A stretch of DNA of 40,564 nucleotides, from contig NZ_JAMQQF010000013.1 in assembly GCF_023716945.1 (NCBI RefSeq), positions 1 to 40,564 on the forward strand, in the 5' to 3' direction. Source of the DNA: Frankia sp. AiPs1. Lineage in GTDB: Bacteria; Actinomycetota; Actinomycetes; Frankiales; Frankiaceae. The notes beneath the pieces were generated by a model. It had not been told where the DNA came from and did not search any database. It saw only the letters and a list, made by a program, of their open reading frames with translations. The position numbers and the translations under genes are program-made. Below, one piece after another: positions 8,262 through 15,402 of the stretch (positions are counted from its first letter, which is position 1; every line of letters starts with the position of its first letter).

Positions 8262-8741
8262 ATGACAAACTCCAGCCATGCGGGCCGCCACCAACCCGTG
8301 ACCGCCTCGGTGGGACGGAGCACCGCCGAGATCGAGGCCGCGCTGGACGCCGCCGCCGCGCTGCTTGCGGGCGCGGGGGCGCTGCTGGTGTGTGCGGGCG
8401 CCGGGATGGGCGTGGACTCGGGGTTGCCGGACTTCCGCGGCGACGCCGGCTTCTGGCGGGCCTACCCGCCGTACGAACGCCTCGGCCTGTCGTTCGTGGA
8501 GCTGGCCGACCCGGTCCACTTCCGCGACGATCCGACGCTGGCCTGGGGTTTCTACGGCCACCGCCTCGGCCTCTACCGGTCGAGGCGGCCGCACGAGGGC
8601 TTCGCCGTGCTGCGCCGGTGGGGCGCGCGGCTGCCCGGCGGAATGTACGTGTTCACGTCCAACGTCGACGGCCAGTTCCAGCGGGCCGGCATCGACGCGG
8701 TGGCGGAGGTCCACGGCTCCATCCACGTGCATCGAACTTAG
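8262..8741 (+). pseudogene. Sir2 NAD-dependent deacylase, N-terminal half cut by element insertion
   Basis: Residues 1-155 of a Sir2-family protein. NAD-binding motifs are intact: CAGAGMGVDSGLPDFRG (residues 44-60), FTSNVDGQFQRAG (the TQNxD region) and EVHGSIH with the catalytic histidine H151. At 8727 the sequence switches to element DNA, which adds V-H-R-T and a stop at 8739-8741. The rest of the gene (zinc-binding and C-terminal part) lies at 22861-23289. Fusing codon 155 (CAC, 8724-8726) to 22861 gives SIH-HLQCAGPC in frame and a 297-residue protein, normal for this family. As it stands the half lacks the zinc module and cannot be a complete enzyme. The ATG at 8262 is close to a CATAAT -10, so a leaderless or nearly leaderless message is possible. 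Confidence 0.93.
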
Positions 8742-8745
8742 TAAC
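8722..8745. other. attL: left junction of the integrated element
   Basis: The 5-bp core TCCAC (8722-8726) is shared with the right junction (22856-22860). To its left is Sir2 coding sequence. To its right is element sequence ending in TAGTAAC (8739-8745), the mirror of GTTACTA at the other end of the element. The stop codon that truncates the Sir2 half is inside this arm. Confidence 0.85.
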
Positions 8746-8778
8746 GACAGAAGATCGCCGTCCCGCCTCACCGCGGCC

Positions 8779-9327
8779 ATGCACCGGGGCCTGATCTACC
8801 TTGCCACCAAGGGTGGCCGCATCCACCACCTGGACACCGCCGTCCGCGCCAACACGATCACGGCTCTCATGGCGCGCAACCTGGTCACACAGACCGTGGC
8901 GCGCGGGACGACGCTGTTCTATGTCCTGACCGACGCCGGATGGGCTGCCCTGGCGGCAGCGTACGGCGTCGAGGTGCGGCCGGAGCAGGATGCCCCCACC
9001 GTCACGGTGCCGCAGGCGAGCGACGTCACCAGCACCCCCGACCGTCCCGAGGCCCGGACGGTCCGTTTGTGGTGGAGCTGGGATCTTGATCCCCGCACGG
9101 CCGCGCCGTGGCTGTCTAGGAACGGCACGATCAACTGCCCGGTCGGGGCCCTGGTGGCCACCGCGGTAGGGCTCGACGCGACCGTGACCGGCACCGGCCG
9201 GACGAAGCGCCGGTGCGCCCTGCGGAACCTACCCGCCATCCTCCGTGGCCACGTCGATGCCGCCATCCGCGACCACGTGACCAATCCGGACACTCACCCC
9301 ATGCGTGACCTCGCGATCGTCTCGTGA
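8779..9327 (+). CDS. element protein with winged-helix-like N-terminus
   Basis: 182 residues from the ATG at 8779, the first start codon in this frame after the attL junction. Residues 1-60 (LIYLATKGGRIHHLDTAVRANTITALMARNLV then LFYVLTDAGWAAL) look like a MarR/winged-helix fold with a beta-wing ending in a TDAG motif. The C-terminal part (LWWSWDLDPRTAAPWLSRN, RTKRRCALRNLPAIL) is unknown. Shine-Dalgarno is weak. It has the same orientation as the interrupted Sir2 gene, so it may be transcribed from the Sir2 promoter. Its stop overlaps the next start (GTGATG), which indicates translational coupling. Confidence 0.6.
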   Translation: MHRGLIYLATKGGRIHHLDTAVRANTITALMARNLVTQTVARGTTLFYVLTDAGWAALAAAYGVEVRPEQDAPTVTVPQASDVTSTPDRPEARTVRLWWSWDLDPRTAAPWLSRNGTINCPVGALVATAVGLDATVTGTGRTKRRCALRNLPAILRGHVDAAIRDHVTNPDTHPMRDLAIVS

Positions 9328-9566
9328 TGGACGATTTCCCCCGCGCCTACGCCGATGGCGACCCGTGGGAGACGATCACCGGATCGTGGTGGGCTCAGGA
9401 CGAGGTCATGAGAGGCCGGCATCCCCTGACCGGCGAGTGGCTAGCCGTGATCGATGTGGACCGGCCGTCCGGCCGTGACGGCGGGCTCGCCCTATGGCGG
9501 CATCCCGCGGACGACGACGGCGGTTGGCCGTTCTGGCAGTCCTGCCCGGCAATCCGGCTCAGCTAG
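9327..9566 (+). CDS. small acidic element protein of unknown function
   Basis: 79 residues starting at an ATG that shares one base with the stop of the upstream gene (a GTG at 9324 would overlap it by four). The sequence is rich in Asp, Trp and Gly (DDFPRAYADGDPWETITGSWW; DVDRPSGRDGGLALWRHPADDDGGWPFW) and has no recognised domain. The overlap is good evidence that it is translated. A strong hairpin follows 20 bp after the stop. Confidence 0.55.
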   Translation: MDDFPRAYADGDPWETITGSWWAQDEVMRGRHPLTGEWLAVIDVDRPSGRDGGLALWRHPADDDGGWPFWQSCPAIRLS

Positions 9567-9586
9567 CAACCACCCCGGAAATGCCG

Positions 9587-9611
9587 AGAGCCCCCACGTG
9601 GAGGGCTCTCT
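9587..9611 (+). terminator. hairpin after the first left-arm operon
   Basis: GAGAGCCC (9587-9594) pairs perfectly with GGGCTCTC (9604-9611). The loop region itself contains the palindrome CCACGTGG. A short pyrimidine run (TTCCTC) follows. It is probably an intrinsic terminator between two left-arm transcription units. Confidence 0.65.
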
Positions 9612-9666
9612 TCCTCGCGGGTGCAACCGCGGGGGCACTACCAAAACACCACCTCGAAGGATACCC

Positions 9667-10281
9667 GTGTCTCTTGGTCATCAGCTAGCCGCGTGGGATG
9701 TGTTCCCCGGCGAGCTCTCACCACAGGAACGTGTCGTTCTGCTCGCCCTGGCGGAGGATGCCCGGTCGGGCCGCGACGTCTGCAGCCCCGGACACCGGGT
9801 CCTGACGGCCCGGACCGGCCTGGGCCGCTCCCAGCTATCCGCCACCATCGCCCGTCTCGTCTCCCGCGGCCTGGTGCTCCTGGCGGAGCGGGCACGTCGA
9901 GGTAGGCACGCCGTCTACCGGCTACTGTTCGCCGAAAGAGAGCGTCCGGCGGACCGGACGCAGAACGCGCCGACTGGTACCGATCATGGTTCGGAAAGCG
10001 TCCGGCCTGCCGGGAGCCTCCCTGGTGGTTCTTCTCCCCGGAAAAACATCCTGTCGCGCGTCCGCGCTCCGAAGAGATCATCACCAACATCGAAGCTGCA
10101 GCCGTGGCAAGAGCCGTCGAACGCGCCGACGAACCGGCTCAAGCCGTCACCGCGGCCCGACCTGTCAGCCCTGCCTGAGCCGCCAGCGTGGGCCGTCGAG
10201 GTGGCCAGGGGGCAACTGGGACGGTTCGCGGGCCCGTCGGCCGTGCTGGCCGTGGCCCGCACGATCGCAGATGCGGCGTGA
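9667..10281 (+). CDS. winged-HTH element protein, possible replication or regulatory protein
   Basis: 204 residues from a GTG at 9667 with GAAGGA (9656-9661) five bases upstream, a strong ribosome-binding site. Residues 15-85 form a helix-turn-helix of the kind found in phage replication initiators and plasmid Rep-associated proteins: LSPQERVVLLALAEDARSG, VLTARTGLGRSQLSATIARLVSRGLVLL, RHAVYRLLF. The central region is Ser/Pro/Arg-rich and probably disordered. The C-terminus (PPAWAVEVARGQLGRFAGPSAVLAVA) is helical. No primase or helicase motif is present. The stop overlaps the start of the next gene by four bases. Confidence 0.65.
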   Translation: MSLGHQLAAWDVFPGELSPQERVVLLALAEDARSGRDVCSPGHRVLTARTGLGRSQLSATIARLVSRGLVLLAERARRGRHAVYRLLFAERERPADRTQNAPTGTDHGSESVRPAGSLPGGSSPRKNILSRVRAPKRSSPTSKLQPWQEPSNAPTNRLKPSPRPDLSALPEPPAWAVEVARGQLGRFAGPSAVLAVARTIADAA

Positions 10282-10664
10282 ACCTCACCCCCACCCAACG
10301 CGCCGCGGTGCGAATCGCCATGGCGCATCGTCTCGCCGATGGCCTGCCCGTCACCCGCGAGCAGCTCGTCCGGAAACTGTTCGGCCCGCCGGTCATCGCC
10401 GTCGCCACCGTCCGGCCCGTCGAGGTCGCCACCCTGGCGCCGTCCCTGGCGGTGGTGTTCGTCGAGCCCCCACCCGTCACCCCTGACGTCACCCCCGACG
10501 GGGTCGACGTGCACCCCGATCAGGTCATCACCTTCACCGAGGCTGCCCGGATGACCGGACTATCCGTCGGGACCGTGCGCCGTTACTGCGCCCCCTCGTC
10601 GGGCAAGCTCCGCAGGTCGGGCACCGGGGTGAGCCTGGCGTCCATCGAGGCCATGGCAGCCTGA
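10278..10664 (+). CDS. small protein with C-terminal excisionase/MerR-like HTH
   Basis: 128 residues from a GTG at 10278 that overlaps the upstream stop by four bases (GTGA). The N-terminal half (LTPTQRAAVRIAMAHRLADGLPVTREQLVRKLFG) is helical. The C-terminus, ITFTEAARMTGLSVGTVRRYCAPSSGKLRRSGTGVSLASIEAM, is a typical HTH_17/excisionase-type DNA-binding domain. In elements with tyrosine integrases such proteins are excisionases. With a serine recombinase a directionality role is possible but unproven, because those factors are very diverse. It ends convergent with the XRE-TPR gene. Confidence 0.68.
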   Translation: MNLTPTQRAAVRIAMAHRLADGLPVTREQLVRKLFGPPVIAVATVRPVEVATLAPSLAVVFVEPPPVTPDVTPDGVDVHPDQVITFTEAARMTGLSVGTVRRYCAPSSGKLRRSGTGVSLASIEAMAA

Positions 10665-10732
10665 CCGGTCGTAGTCCTGGTGGGCGTTGTTGCAGGTCAG
10701 CCGGCAAGTTGTGTAAACGACCCGTGCGGGTG

Positions 10733-11917
10733 TCACACGTCGGCGATCTCCTCCCGAAGCATGGCGGCAGCGTCCATAGCTGACGAGGATGCAGGCGAGT
10801 GGAGAACCTTAGCCGTGGCACTAAGGAGAATCTCATTGACTCGAGATGAGTTGATCTCTCCCGTATACACCAATAGGCCCTCCATAGTCGACTCCAAATC
10901 CACCCACGCTCCGGCCATAACCTGTACATCCAGCAGTGACGCAAGGTTATGGTATCTACGGCGCCTTTCCCTCGCCGGGGTAACCTCGATAGATCTTTGC
11001 AGCGCCTCAAGCGAATCAGACCACCGACCGAGGTCGGAATAGATCATTCCCTCATGCCAAAGAATTTCCTGATCATTGATCCACCAAAACCAGTAGGGCT
11101 CACTGTCGCGTACACCCTCCATGTACAGGCTTCGCGCCTTCGCGAAGCTGTCGAGCGCGCCACTTATATCGCCCCCCTGGGCCAGGGCGCGGGCCTCCCG
11201 CGTGCGGAACAATGCCTCTAGACGAGGGGTCAGCCTGTTGGTTTCGAGCACTTGCCGGGCGAGCGTGAGAGCCTCGGCAGGGCGGCCAAGGTGGGCCGCA
11301 TGCATCGCCATATTTTGCGTGACGAGCAGCTCCATTGCATGATCTCCGGCCGCTCTGCTCATACGTAATGCCTGTCGGTTTACGTCTCTAGCGGCGTCAT
11401 GTTTTGCAGCATCGTAGAGAAGCCACCCCGTTACCTCGGCCAACTCTGCCGCACTCGCTTGCAGATCTCGTTCAAGTCGCAGGGGAATCGAGGCCACTTC
11501 CATTTTCCGGCTCAGGTTCCCCAGCGCCTGCACCGCAAGCGCCGAGGACTGGTCTCCTCCAAAACTGAGATCCATCTCGACAAGATGCGCTATCCGATCC
11601 CGGACGAAGCCGAGATAGTCATCATCGACCGGCGCCTTTCGGTGCCCCTTCTCGCCCTGGCGTACGTCCTCCGGCATCAGTAAAACGGCGCGCTGCGGCA
11701 CATCCTCGGAGTCAATCAGGCGGGAGAGCTCGTCTAAGGAAATGTCGAGGACTTCAGCAAGCCGTGGCCTCACCGCAGGTTGCGGTTCAGTGTCGCCGTT
11801 TTCCCACCTGAAGATCGTGGTGCGGTCGACTCCAACGGCATGCCCTAGTGCCTCCTGACTCAGGCCGCGGGCCTTACGCCGTTTCACTAGATCCTTACGC
11901 CGCGCCCTGGGTGCCAT
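10733..11917 (-). CDS. XRE-family HTH regulator with TPR-like C-terminal domain
   Basis: 394 residues. Residues 5-60 are an XRE helix-turn-helix (LVKRRKARGLSQEALGHAVGVDRTTIFRWENGDTEPQP, then RLAEVLDISLDELSRL). From about residue 130 the protein is a series of antiparallel helix pairs typical of TPR arrays: AAELAEVTGWLLYDAAKHDAARDVNRQALRMSRAAGD; MHAAHLGRPAEALTLARQVLE; ARALAQGGDISGALDSFAKARSLY; LGRWSDSLEALQRSIEVTP. This architecture is common in actinobacteria and reminiscent of RRNPP-type peptide-sensing regulators, though no ligand is known. The ATG at 11917 is chosen because AGGGA lies 7 bp upstream. It is divergent from the ATPase operon at 12058 with a small inverted repeat between, so it probably regulates that operon and itself. 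Codon use is less GC-extreme than the chromosomal genes. Confidence 0.85.
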   Translation of the reverse strand: MAPRARRKDLVKRRKARGLSQEALGHAVGVDRTTIFRWENGDTEPQPAVRPRLAEVLDISLDELSRLIDSEDVPQRAVLLMPEDVRQGEKGHRKAPVDDDYLGFVRDRIAHLVEMDLSFGGDQSSALAVQALGNLSRKMEVASIPLRLERDLQASAAELAEVTGWLLYDAAKHDAARDVNRQALRMSRAAGDHAMELLVTQNMAMHAAHLGRPAEALTLARQVLETNRLTPRLEALFRTREARALAQGGDISGALDSFAKARSLYMEGVRDSEPYWFWWINDQEILWHEGMIYSDLGRWSDSLEALQRSIEVTPARERRRRYHNLASLLDVQVMAGAWVDLESTMEGLLVYTGEINSSRVNEILLSATAKVLHSPASSSAMDAAAMLREEIADV

Positions 11918-11956
11918 GGTTGCGTCCCTGTCTCCCTTGATCGCCTGCATCAATTA

Positions 11957-11971
11957 TGCAGCAGTTCTGCA
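11957..11971. promoter_or_regulatory. inverted repeat between the divergent XRE gene and cargo operon
   Basis: TGCAG-CAGTT-CTGCA forms a 5+5+5 dyad, with two more TGCA(G) words close by (11946-11950 and 11978-11983). The patch is notably AT-richer than its surroundings. This is a plausible operator/promoter region for the divergent pair, but I cannot assign a -35/-10 pair with confidence. Confidence 0.45.
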
Positions 11972-12057
11972 ACCACCATGCAGTCGCCTAGGCAAGCTGC
12001 CCGGACCAGTGTGGTCGGAGACGTCCGGAGGCAACGTAGACGGAGGGGCAGACGACC

Positions 12058-12162
12058 GTGACCATGACCGAGCCCGAGAGTGGCGGCATGCCGGGGGTCG
12101 CGCCTCCATCCGCGAAACAGCCGGAAGTCCCGCCGGTCCTCCTGCCGGCCGAACCGACGTGA
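12058..12162 (+). CDS. 34-residue micro-ORF coupled to the ATPase gene
   Basis: Starts at GTG 12058 (or ATG 12064) with a strong GGAGGGG (12042-12048) upstream. It encodes a Pro/Glu-rich peptide (TEPESGGMPGVAPPSAKQPE and on). Its stop overlaps the likely GTG start of the ATPase gene by four bases (GTGA). The ATPase itself has no good ribosome-binding site, so this short frame may be the translational feeder for it. It could be a leader peptide, a small partner protein or simply a coupling device. No homologue is recognised. Confidence 0.5.
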   Translation: MTMTEPESGGMPGVAPPSAKQPEVPPVLLPAEPT

Positions 12163-12701
12163 ACCAGTCGATAACTTACGAAGCGGACATCACCGTTCCG
12201 TCGGTGCCATCGGCTGTAGCGTGCTCGCGTCACTTTGCGGCGAGCACGCTTACGCAATGGCGAATTACTGATGTCGTGGACGTCGCCGAGTTGGTGATCT
12301 CGGAACTCGTCACGAATGCAATCAATGCTGGCGACGCTGCCGAGTCGGCCGGCGAGAACATGGTTCGGGTCCGAATCGTCGTGGCAGCGGATCGCCTGTT
12401 CATCAGCGTCTGGGATCGAAACGCGGGCGTCCCTGCCGTACGGGAAGCAGAATCGGATGCCGAAGGCGGTAGAGGTCTCTTTCTCGTCGACTCCTTGAGT
12501 AAGCGATGGGGCCATCGGCCTTCGAGGCGAGGCGGAAAGATCGTATGGGCTGAACTGGCCGCGTCGGTTCCTCGGACCGCTAAGGACCTTCCGATCCGTA
12601 TCCCCTCACCGATTCTGCGCGATCGGTACGTCTTCGATATCCGCGCAATCGACTCCGTACTGTTGAGGCGGACAGTTGACCGCCTCCATGCCCTGGCGTA
12701 G
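12159..12701 (+). CDS. RsbW-like ATP-binding (GHKL/HATPase) regulatory protein
   Basis: 180 residues. It is a stand-alone GHKL ATPase domain of the anti-sigma/RsbW type. The N box is VAELVISELVTNAINAG (conserved Glu and Asn), the G1 box is SVWDRNAGVPAV (D-x-G-x-P region), and the G2 region is GRGLFLVDSLSKRWGHRPSRRGGKIVWAEL. The C-terminal 40 residues (LPIRIPSPILRDRYVFDIRAIDSVLLRRTVDRL) extend beyond the usual domain. Such proteins bind ATP and often act as serine kinases on anti-anti-sigma partners, but no STAS or sigma gene is nearby. The GTG at 12159 overlaps the micro-ORF stop. It is first in a probable operon with the next three genes. Confidence 0.8.
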   Translation: MNQSITYEADITVPSVPSAVACSRHFAASTLTQWRITDVVDVAELVISELVTNAINAGDAAESAGENMVRVRIVVAADRLFISVWDRNAGVPAVREAESDAEGGRGLFLVDSLSKRWGHRPSRRGGKIVWAELAASVPRTAKDLPIRIPSPILRDRYVFDIRAIDSVLLRRTVDRLHALA

Positions 12702-12704
12702 CGG

Positions 12705-13223
12705 ATGCGCCGAATTCACTCGCAGCCAACACGTCGAGAGATCTTGACGGGGCATAGCTTGCCTGAGCCGATAGTCGTGCGCTCTTCCGATCTACCATCC
12801 CTGATGCTGCCCTACCAAGACGGGTTAATCATCGCTGGGCCCCCGGCCGTCCGGGGTCAATGTCAAGGGCGGTCTCGTCTCGATTTCATAGTCGTACCGG
12901 CCCACCGCTTGGCCGTCGCGGTGTATGTAGTCCAGATCGGCAAATCCGTCACGGCGGTCATGCACCGGCGTTGGGTGGCCAGCGAGCGGACCGCCCTGGC
13001 CCTGGTCATCTCTACCCATCTGCACCGAAGACGCACAGACGCGGGTCTCGTCGGAGACGTGGTTACCTCTGCTATACCGCCCGATATTCCCGAGGGGCTG
13101 ACCGTCGTGCCCCACCCCGTTCAGCTCGTCGACGATAACGGACGAGCAGAGGAACAACGAATCTGGGAGGTGAGACGACCGACTCAACACGGAAGGGTGC
13201 AAGCGAGCCAATGGCAAACCTGA
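12705..13223 (+). CDS. hypothetical cargo protein
   Basis: 172 residues in frame, ATG four bases after the ATPase stop. I recognise no family. The middle (LDFIVVPAHRLAVAVYVVQIGKSVTAVMHRRWV, then RTALALVISTHLHRRRTDAGLVG) looks like a small alpha/beta domain. The first 30 residues are less protein-like, and translation may instead start near 12777-12803. Bases 12776-12793 closely resemble a sequencing-adapter end, which raises the possibility of an assembly join inside this gene. It lies between the ATPase and GRDP-like genes on the same strand. Confidence 0.45.
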   Translation: MRRIHSQPTRREILTGHSLPEPIVVRSSDLPSLMLPYQDGLIIAGPPAVRGQCQGRSRLDFIVVPAHRLAVAVYVVQIGKSVTAVMHRRWVASERTALALVISTHLHRRRTDAGLVGDVVTSAIPPDIPEGLTVVPHPVQLVDDNGRAEEQRIWEVRRPTQHGRVQASQWQT

Positions 13224-13256
13224 ATCAAGGAACCAGACAGGAAAGGAATCGGACGG

Positions 13257-13709
13257 ATGACATCTGCGCGTGAGCTGGTCGCCCCCGACCTGTTCAACCG
13301 TCTCGCTGAGAGGGTCATGAAGGACGAGGGCCACGACCGCGACCACTCCGAAAGGATCGTCGATCAGGCGTTGGTCTTCTTGAAGGCGTGCGCCGACAAC
13401 CCCGGTGCCGCCCTCGGACCGTCGACCGCCGTCGACGCCGGATGGCACGCCTTCCTCCTCCACACCCGCGACTACGCCAGCTTCTGCGCCCGCGTCGCGG
13501 GCCGGTTCATCCACCACGAGCCCACCGACGGCGACAGCTCGCGCGCCGGTACCCTGCACCGGACCATCACCGCCGTACGCGCCACCGGGTACGAGGTGGA
13601 CGAGAGCATGTGGGCTCTGGCGGCCGTAGCGGACTGCGCGGACGAAGGGAACTGCTCCGCCTCCGGCAAGGACGGGGACGAGAACAAGGACACTAGAATT
13701 CCCAAGTAG
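13257..13709 (+). CDS. GRDP-like (glycine-rich domain protein-like) cargo protein
   Basis: 150 residues from an ATG with AAGGAA eight bases upstream. The segment PSTAVDAGWHAFLLHTRDYASFC matches the D-x-x-W-H-x-x-L-x-x-T-x-x-Y core that marks the GRDP-like/DUF1399 family, here in its short bacterial form. The N-terminal helices (LFNRLAERVMKDEGHDRDHSERIVDQALVFLKAC) and a second half with a Cys pair (DCADEGNC) surround it. Function is unknown in bacteria. It is followed after 15 bp by the APH-fold gene, so the two probably work together. Confidence 0.65.
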   Translation: MTSARELVAPDLFNRLAERVMKDEGHDRDHSERIVDQALVFLKACADNPGAALGPSTAVDAGWHAFLLHTRDYASFCARVAGRFIHHEPTDGDSSRAGTLHRTITAVRATGYEVDESMWALAAVADCADEGNCSASGKDGDENKDTRIPK

Positions 13710-13724
13710 GAAGAAGGGCGACAG

Positions 13725-14633
13725 ATGGTGACCACCGCATGGGAAGAGCTCCCGGCTCTGCTACGGGACGAGGTAGAACGCCACGTCGGCCCCGTCGCGA
13801 AGGCAACCCCTGTAAGGGTCGGAGGCAATAGCGACGTCGCAGCATTCCTTGACGTACCTGAAGGTCGGGTTTTCCTCAAGGGCGTCAAGGGGATATCGCG
13901 GCCCATGCGGTGGCTCCGCAACGAGGTCTCAGCCGGGACGCTCGCGGCGCCGCTGGCTCCGGCCGTCCTGTTCTCCGTGGAGCTGGACGACTGGTTGGCG
14001 GCCGGCTTCGAGTATGTGCCCGGCCGTCCCGCCGACCTCTCCCCCCGCTCGCCGGACCTAGAACTTGTCGGGTCGACTCTTGAGCGGATGAGCGTCATCA
14101 CGGCCACGGGGCTCAAGGGCCTACACGAGCGGTGGACGGTCCGGGACTGGTGGAGCCGCCTGGCCACAGAAGCACCTGCCCACGTGGCGGACTGGGACGT
14201 CGACAGGATGGACCGATGGACCGCGCTTGCACCGGAAGCCGTGCAAGGCGACCGGCTCACCCATACCGATCTTCACGGTGACCAATTCGTACTCGGCGCA
14301 GACGGGCGGGTCCACGTCATCGACTGGGGATGGCCAGCAGCGGCAGCCGAATGGGTTGATACGGCTTTTATGGTGATCCGGCTTATCGAAGGCGGGCATA
14401 CCCCAGCCCAGGCGGAAGAATGGGCCGGAACGCTGCGGACATGGTCCGGCATTGACGGCGAGGCGGTCACTGCCTTCGCGGCCTTCGTTGCTGGCCTGTG
14501 GACTTACCGCGCGGCCACAGACAACAATTCCGGCATGCACGGCCGTGCGAAGATAGCGCGAGAGTACGCCGCGTGGCGACTTCCGGTCGTGAACTCGACT
14601 TCGAAGACGGGCACGGTCGGACCTCCAAGGTGA
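13725..14633 (+). CDS. aminoglycoside-phosphotransferase-fold kinase
   Basis: 302 residues from an ATG with AAGGG six bases upstream. The APH/choline-kinase fold is shown by the catalytic loop LTHTDLHGDQFVL (Brenner-like H-x-D, with D as catalytic base) and the metal-binding VHVIDWGWP (D-W). The usual asparagine five residues after the catalytic Asp is Gln here (H-x-D-x-x-x-x-Q), a deviation. The N-lobe has FLDVPEGRVFLKGVKG, with a lysine suited to ATP binding, and EVSAGTL. A role in antibiotic resistance is only one possibility; many actinobacterial members are of unknown substrate. It ends the cargo operon (ATPase, hypothetical, GRDP-like, APH). Confidence 0.8.
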   Translation: MVTTAWEELPALLRDEVERHVGPVAKATPVRVGGNSDVAAFLDVPEGRVFLKGVKGISRPMRWLRNEVSAGTLAAPLAPAVLFSVELDDWLAAGFEYVPGRPADLSPRSPDLELVGSTLERMSVITATGLKGLHERWTVRDWWSRLATEAPAHVADWDVDRMDRWTALAPEAVQGDRLTHTDLHGDQFVLGADGRVHVIDWGWPAAAAEWVDTAFMVIRLIEGGHTPAQAEEWAGTLRTWSGIDGEAVTAFAAFVAGLWTYRAATDNNSGMHGRAKIAREYAAWRLPVVNSTSKTGTVGPPR

Positions 14634-14715
14634 CACGGGTACGGGGTGGGGCCCGGATCCTATCCGGCAGGGTCGGACGATCCGTCGACCACGTCGACCG
14701 TGTAAACGACGAAAA

Positions 14716-14748
14716 GCCCCCACCCGACCGGCGAGGTCGGATGAGGGC
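14716..14748 (-). terminator. intrinsic terminator of the leftward capsid operon
   Basis: On the minus strand a GC-rich stem (CCGACC/GGTCGG core at 14724-14729 and 14735-14740, extended by GCCC/GGGC at 14716-14719 and 14745-14748) is followed by CTTTTCG, a typical hairpin plus T-run. It lies downstream of the capsid operon and after the APH gene on the other strand. Confidence 0.7.
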
Positions 14749-14779
14749 AAGGTGGTGCGTCGTCGTCGAGGTTGAACCG

Positions 14780-14876
14780 CCACGGTGATCACTAGGCGTC
14801 ACGGAGCTGTGAAAAAAAATGACTGGGCGATGGGTCACTAGGCGTAGTCGCTCAGAAGAAATCGGCCCACGGTGAT
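14780..14876. repeat. interleaved 10- and 11-bp direct repeats in a gene-free stretch
   Basis: CCACGGTGAT occurs at 14780-14789 and 14867-14876. TCACTAGGCGT occurs at 14789-14799 and 14835-14845. An A8 run (about 14812-14819) lies between them. The whole stretch 14634-14997 has no gene apart from the terminator at its left. Iterated words plus an A-tract are what one sees at regulator-binding or replication-origin sites; the role is unknown. Confidence 0.6.
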
Positions 14877-14997
14877 GGCTGTCCGTATTTCAATTCGTCA
14901 ACGCGACGATGCGAGCCCGTTTCCCCATCAACCCGACGGGAATCATTCGTCTACGTCCATGTGAGCCCCGGCGAGGACCTATGTCGTCGAGGTGCTG

Positions 14998-15402
14998 TCA
15001 CCCCGACGTTCTGTCCCGGCACCGATCGCAGATGAGCGCGAACACGAGCAACGGACCGGCGCTTACGCCGACAACCCGATCCGTCGAGGTGCCGCAGCAG
15101 CAGCACCAGGGATCATCCGGCCAGCGGAGAACCGCCGGTCGGCAAGCCTCGCAGCACACCACATGCCCGACCCACAAAGCGCCGAACGCTGGTTGGGGCG
15201 CGCTGGGCTTCAGGTGGCGGCAGACAGCCGTCTCGCCATCACTGAAGGCGTAGACCAGTTCCAAGAGTTCACGGGCGGCAGTGTCGGGCAGGCTGCCCGC
15301 GTCGAGGGGTTCCGGGGCGCCTGCGGCGATGCCACCGGCAACGGCGTGCAAGTCGCGGATAGCCGCGTCACGCTGATCGTCGAACGCTCCGAATGCACTC
15401 AT
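14998..15402 (-). CDS. cysteine-rich (zinc-ribbon-like) element protein
   Basis: 134 residues. The second half holds clustered cysteines: VCRHL, HVVCCEACRPAVL, WCCCCGTST and LICDRCRD. These fit two zinc knuckles. The N-terminal half is acidic and helical (AARELLELVYAFSDGE). The start ATG overlaps the stop of the upstream gene by four bases (ATGA), so it is translated with it. It is the last gene of the leftward operon before the terminator. No specific function can be assigned; small zinc-ribbon proteins are common in actinophage-like elements. Confidence 0.6.
   Translation of the reverse strand: MSAFGAFDDQRDAAIRDLHAVAGGIAAGAPEPLDAGSLPDTAARELLELVYAFSDGETAVCRHLKPSAPQPAFGALWVGHVVCCEACRPAVLRWPDDPWCCCCGTSTDRVVGVSAGPLLVFALICDRCRDRTSG

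Noticed and set aside
8700-8760. tRNA gene as integration site
   Set aside because: No cloverleaf at either junction; the site is inside the Sir2 coding sequence.
13725-14633. Calling the APH-fold gene an antibiotic-resistance gene
   Set aside because: The fold alone does not show the substrate, and a metal-site residue is changed.
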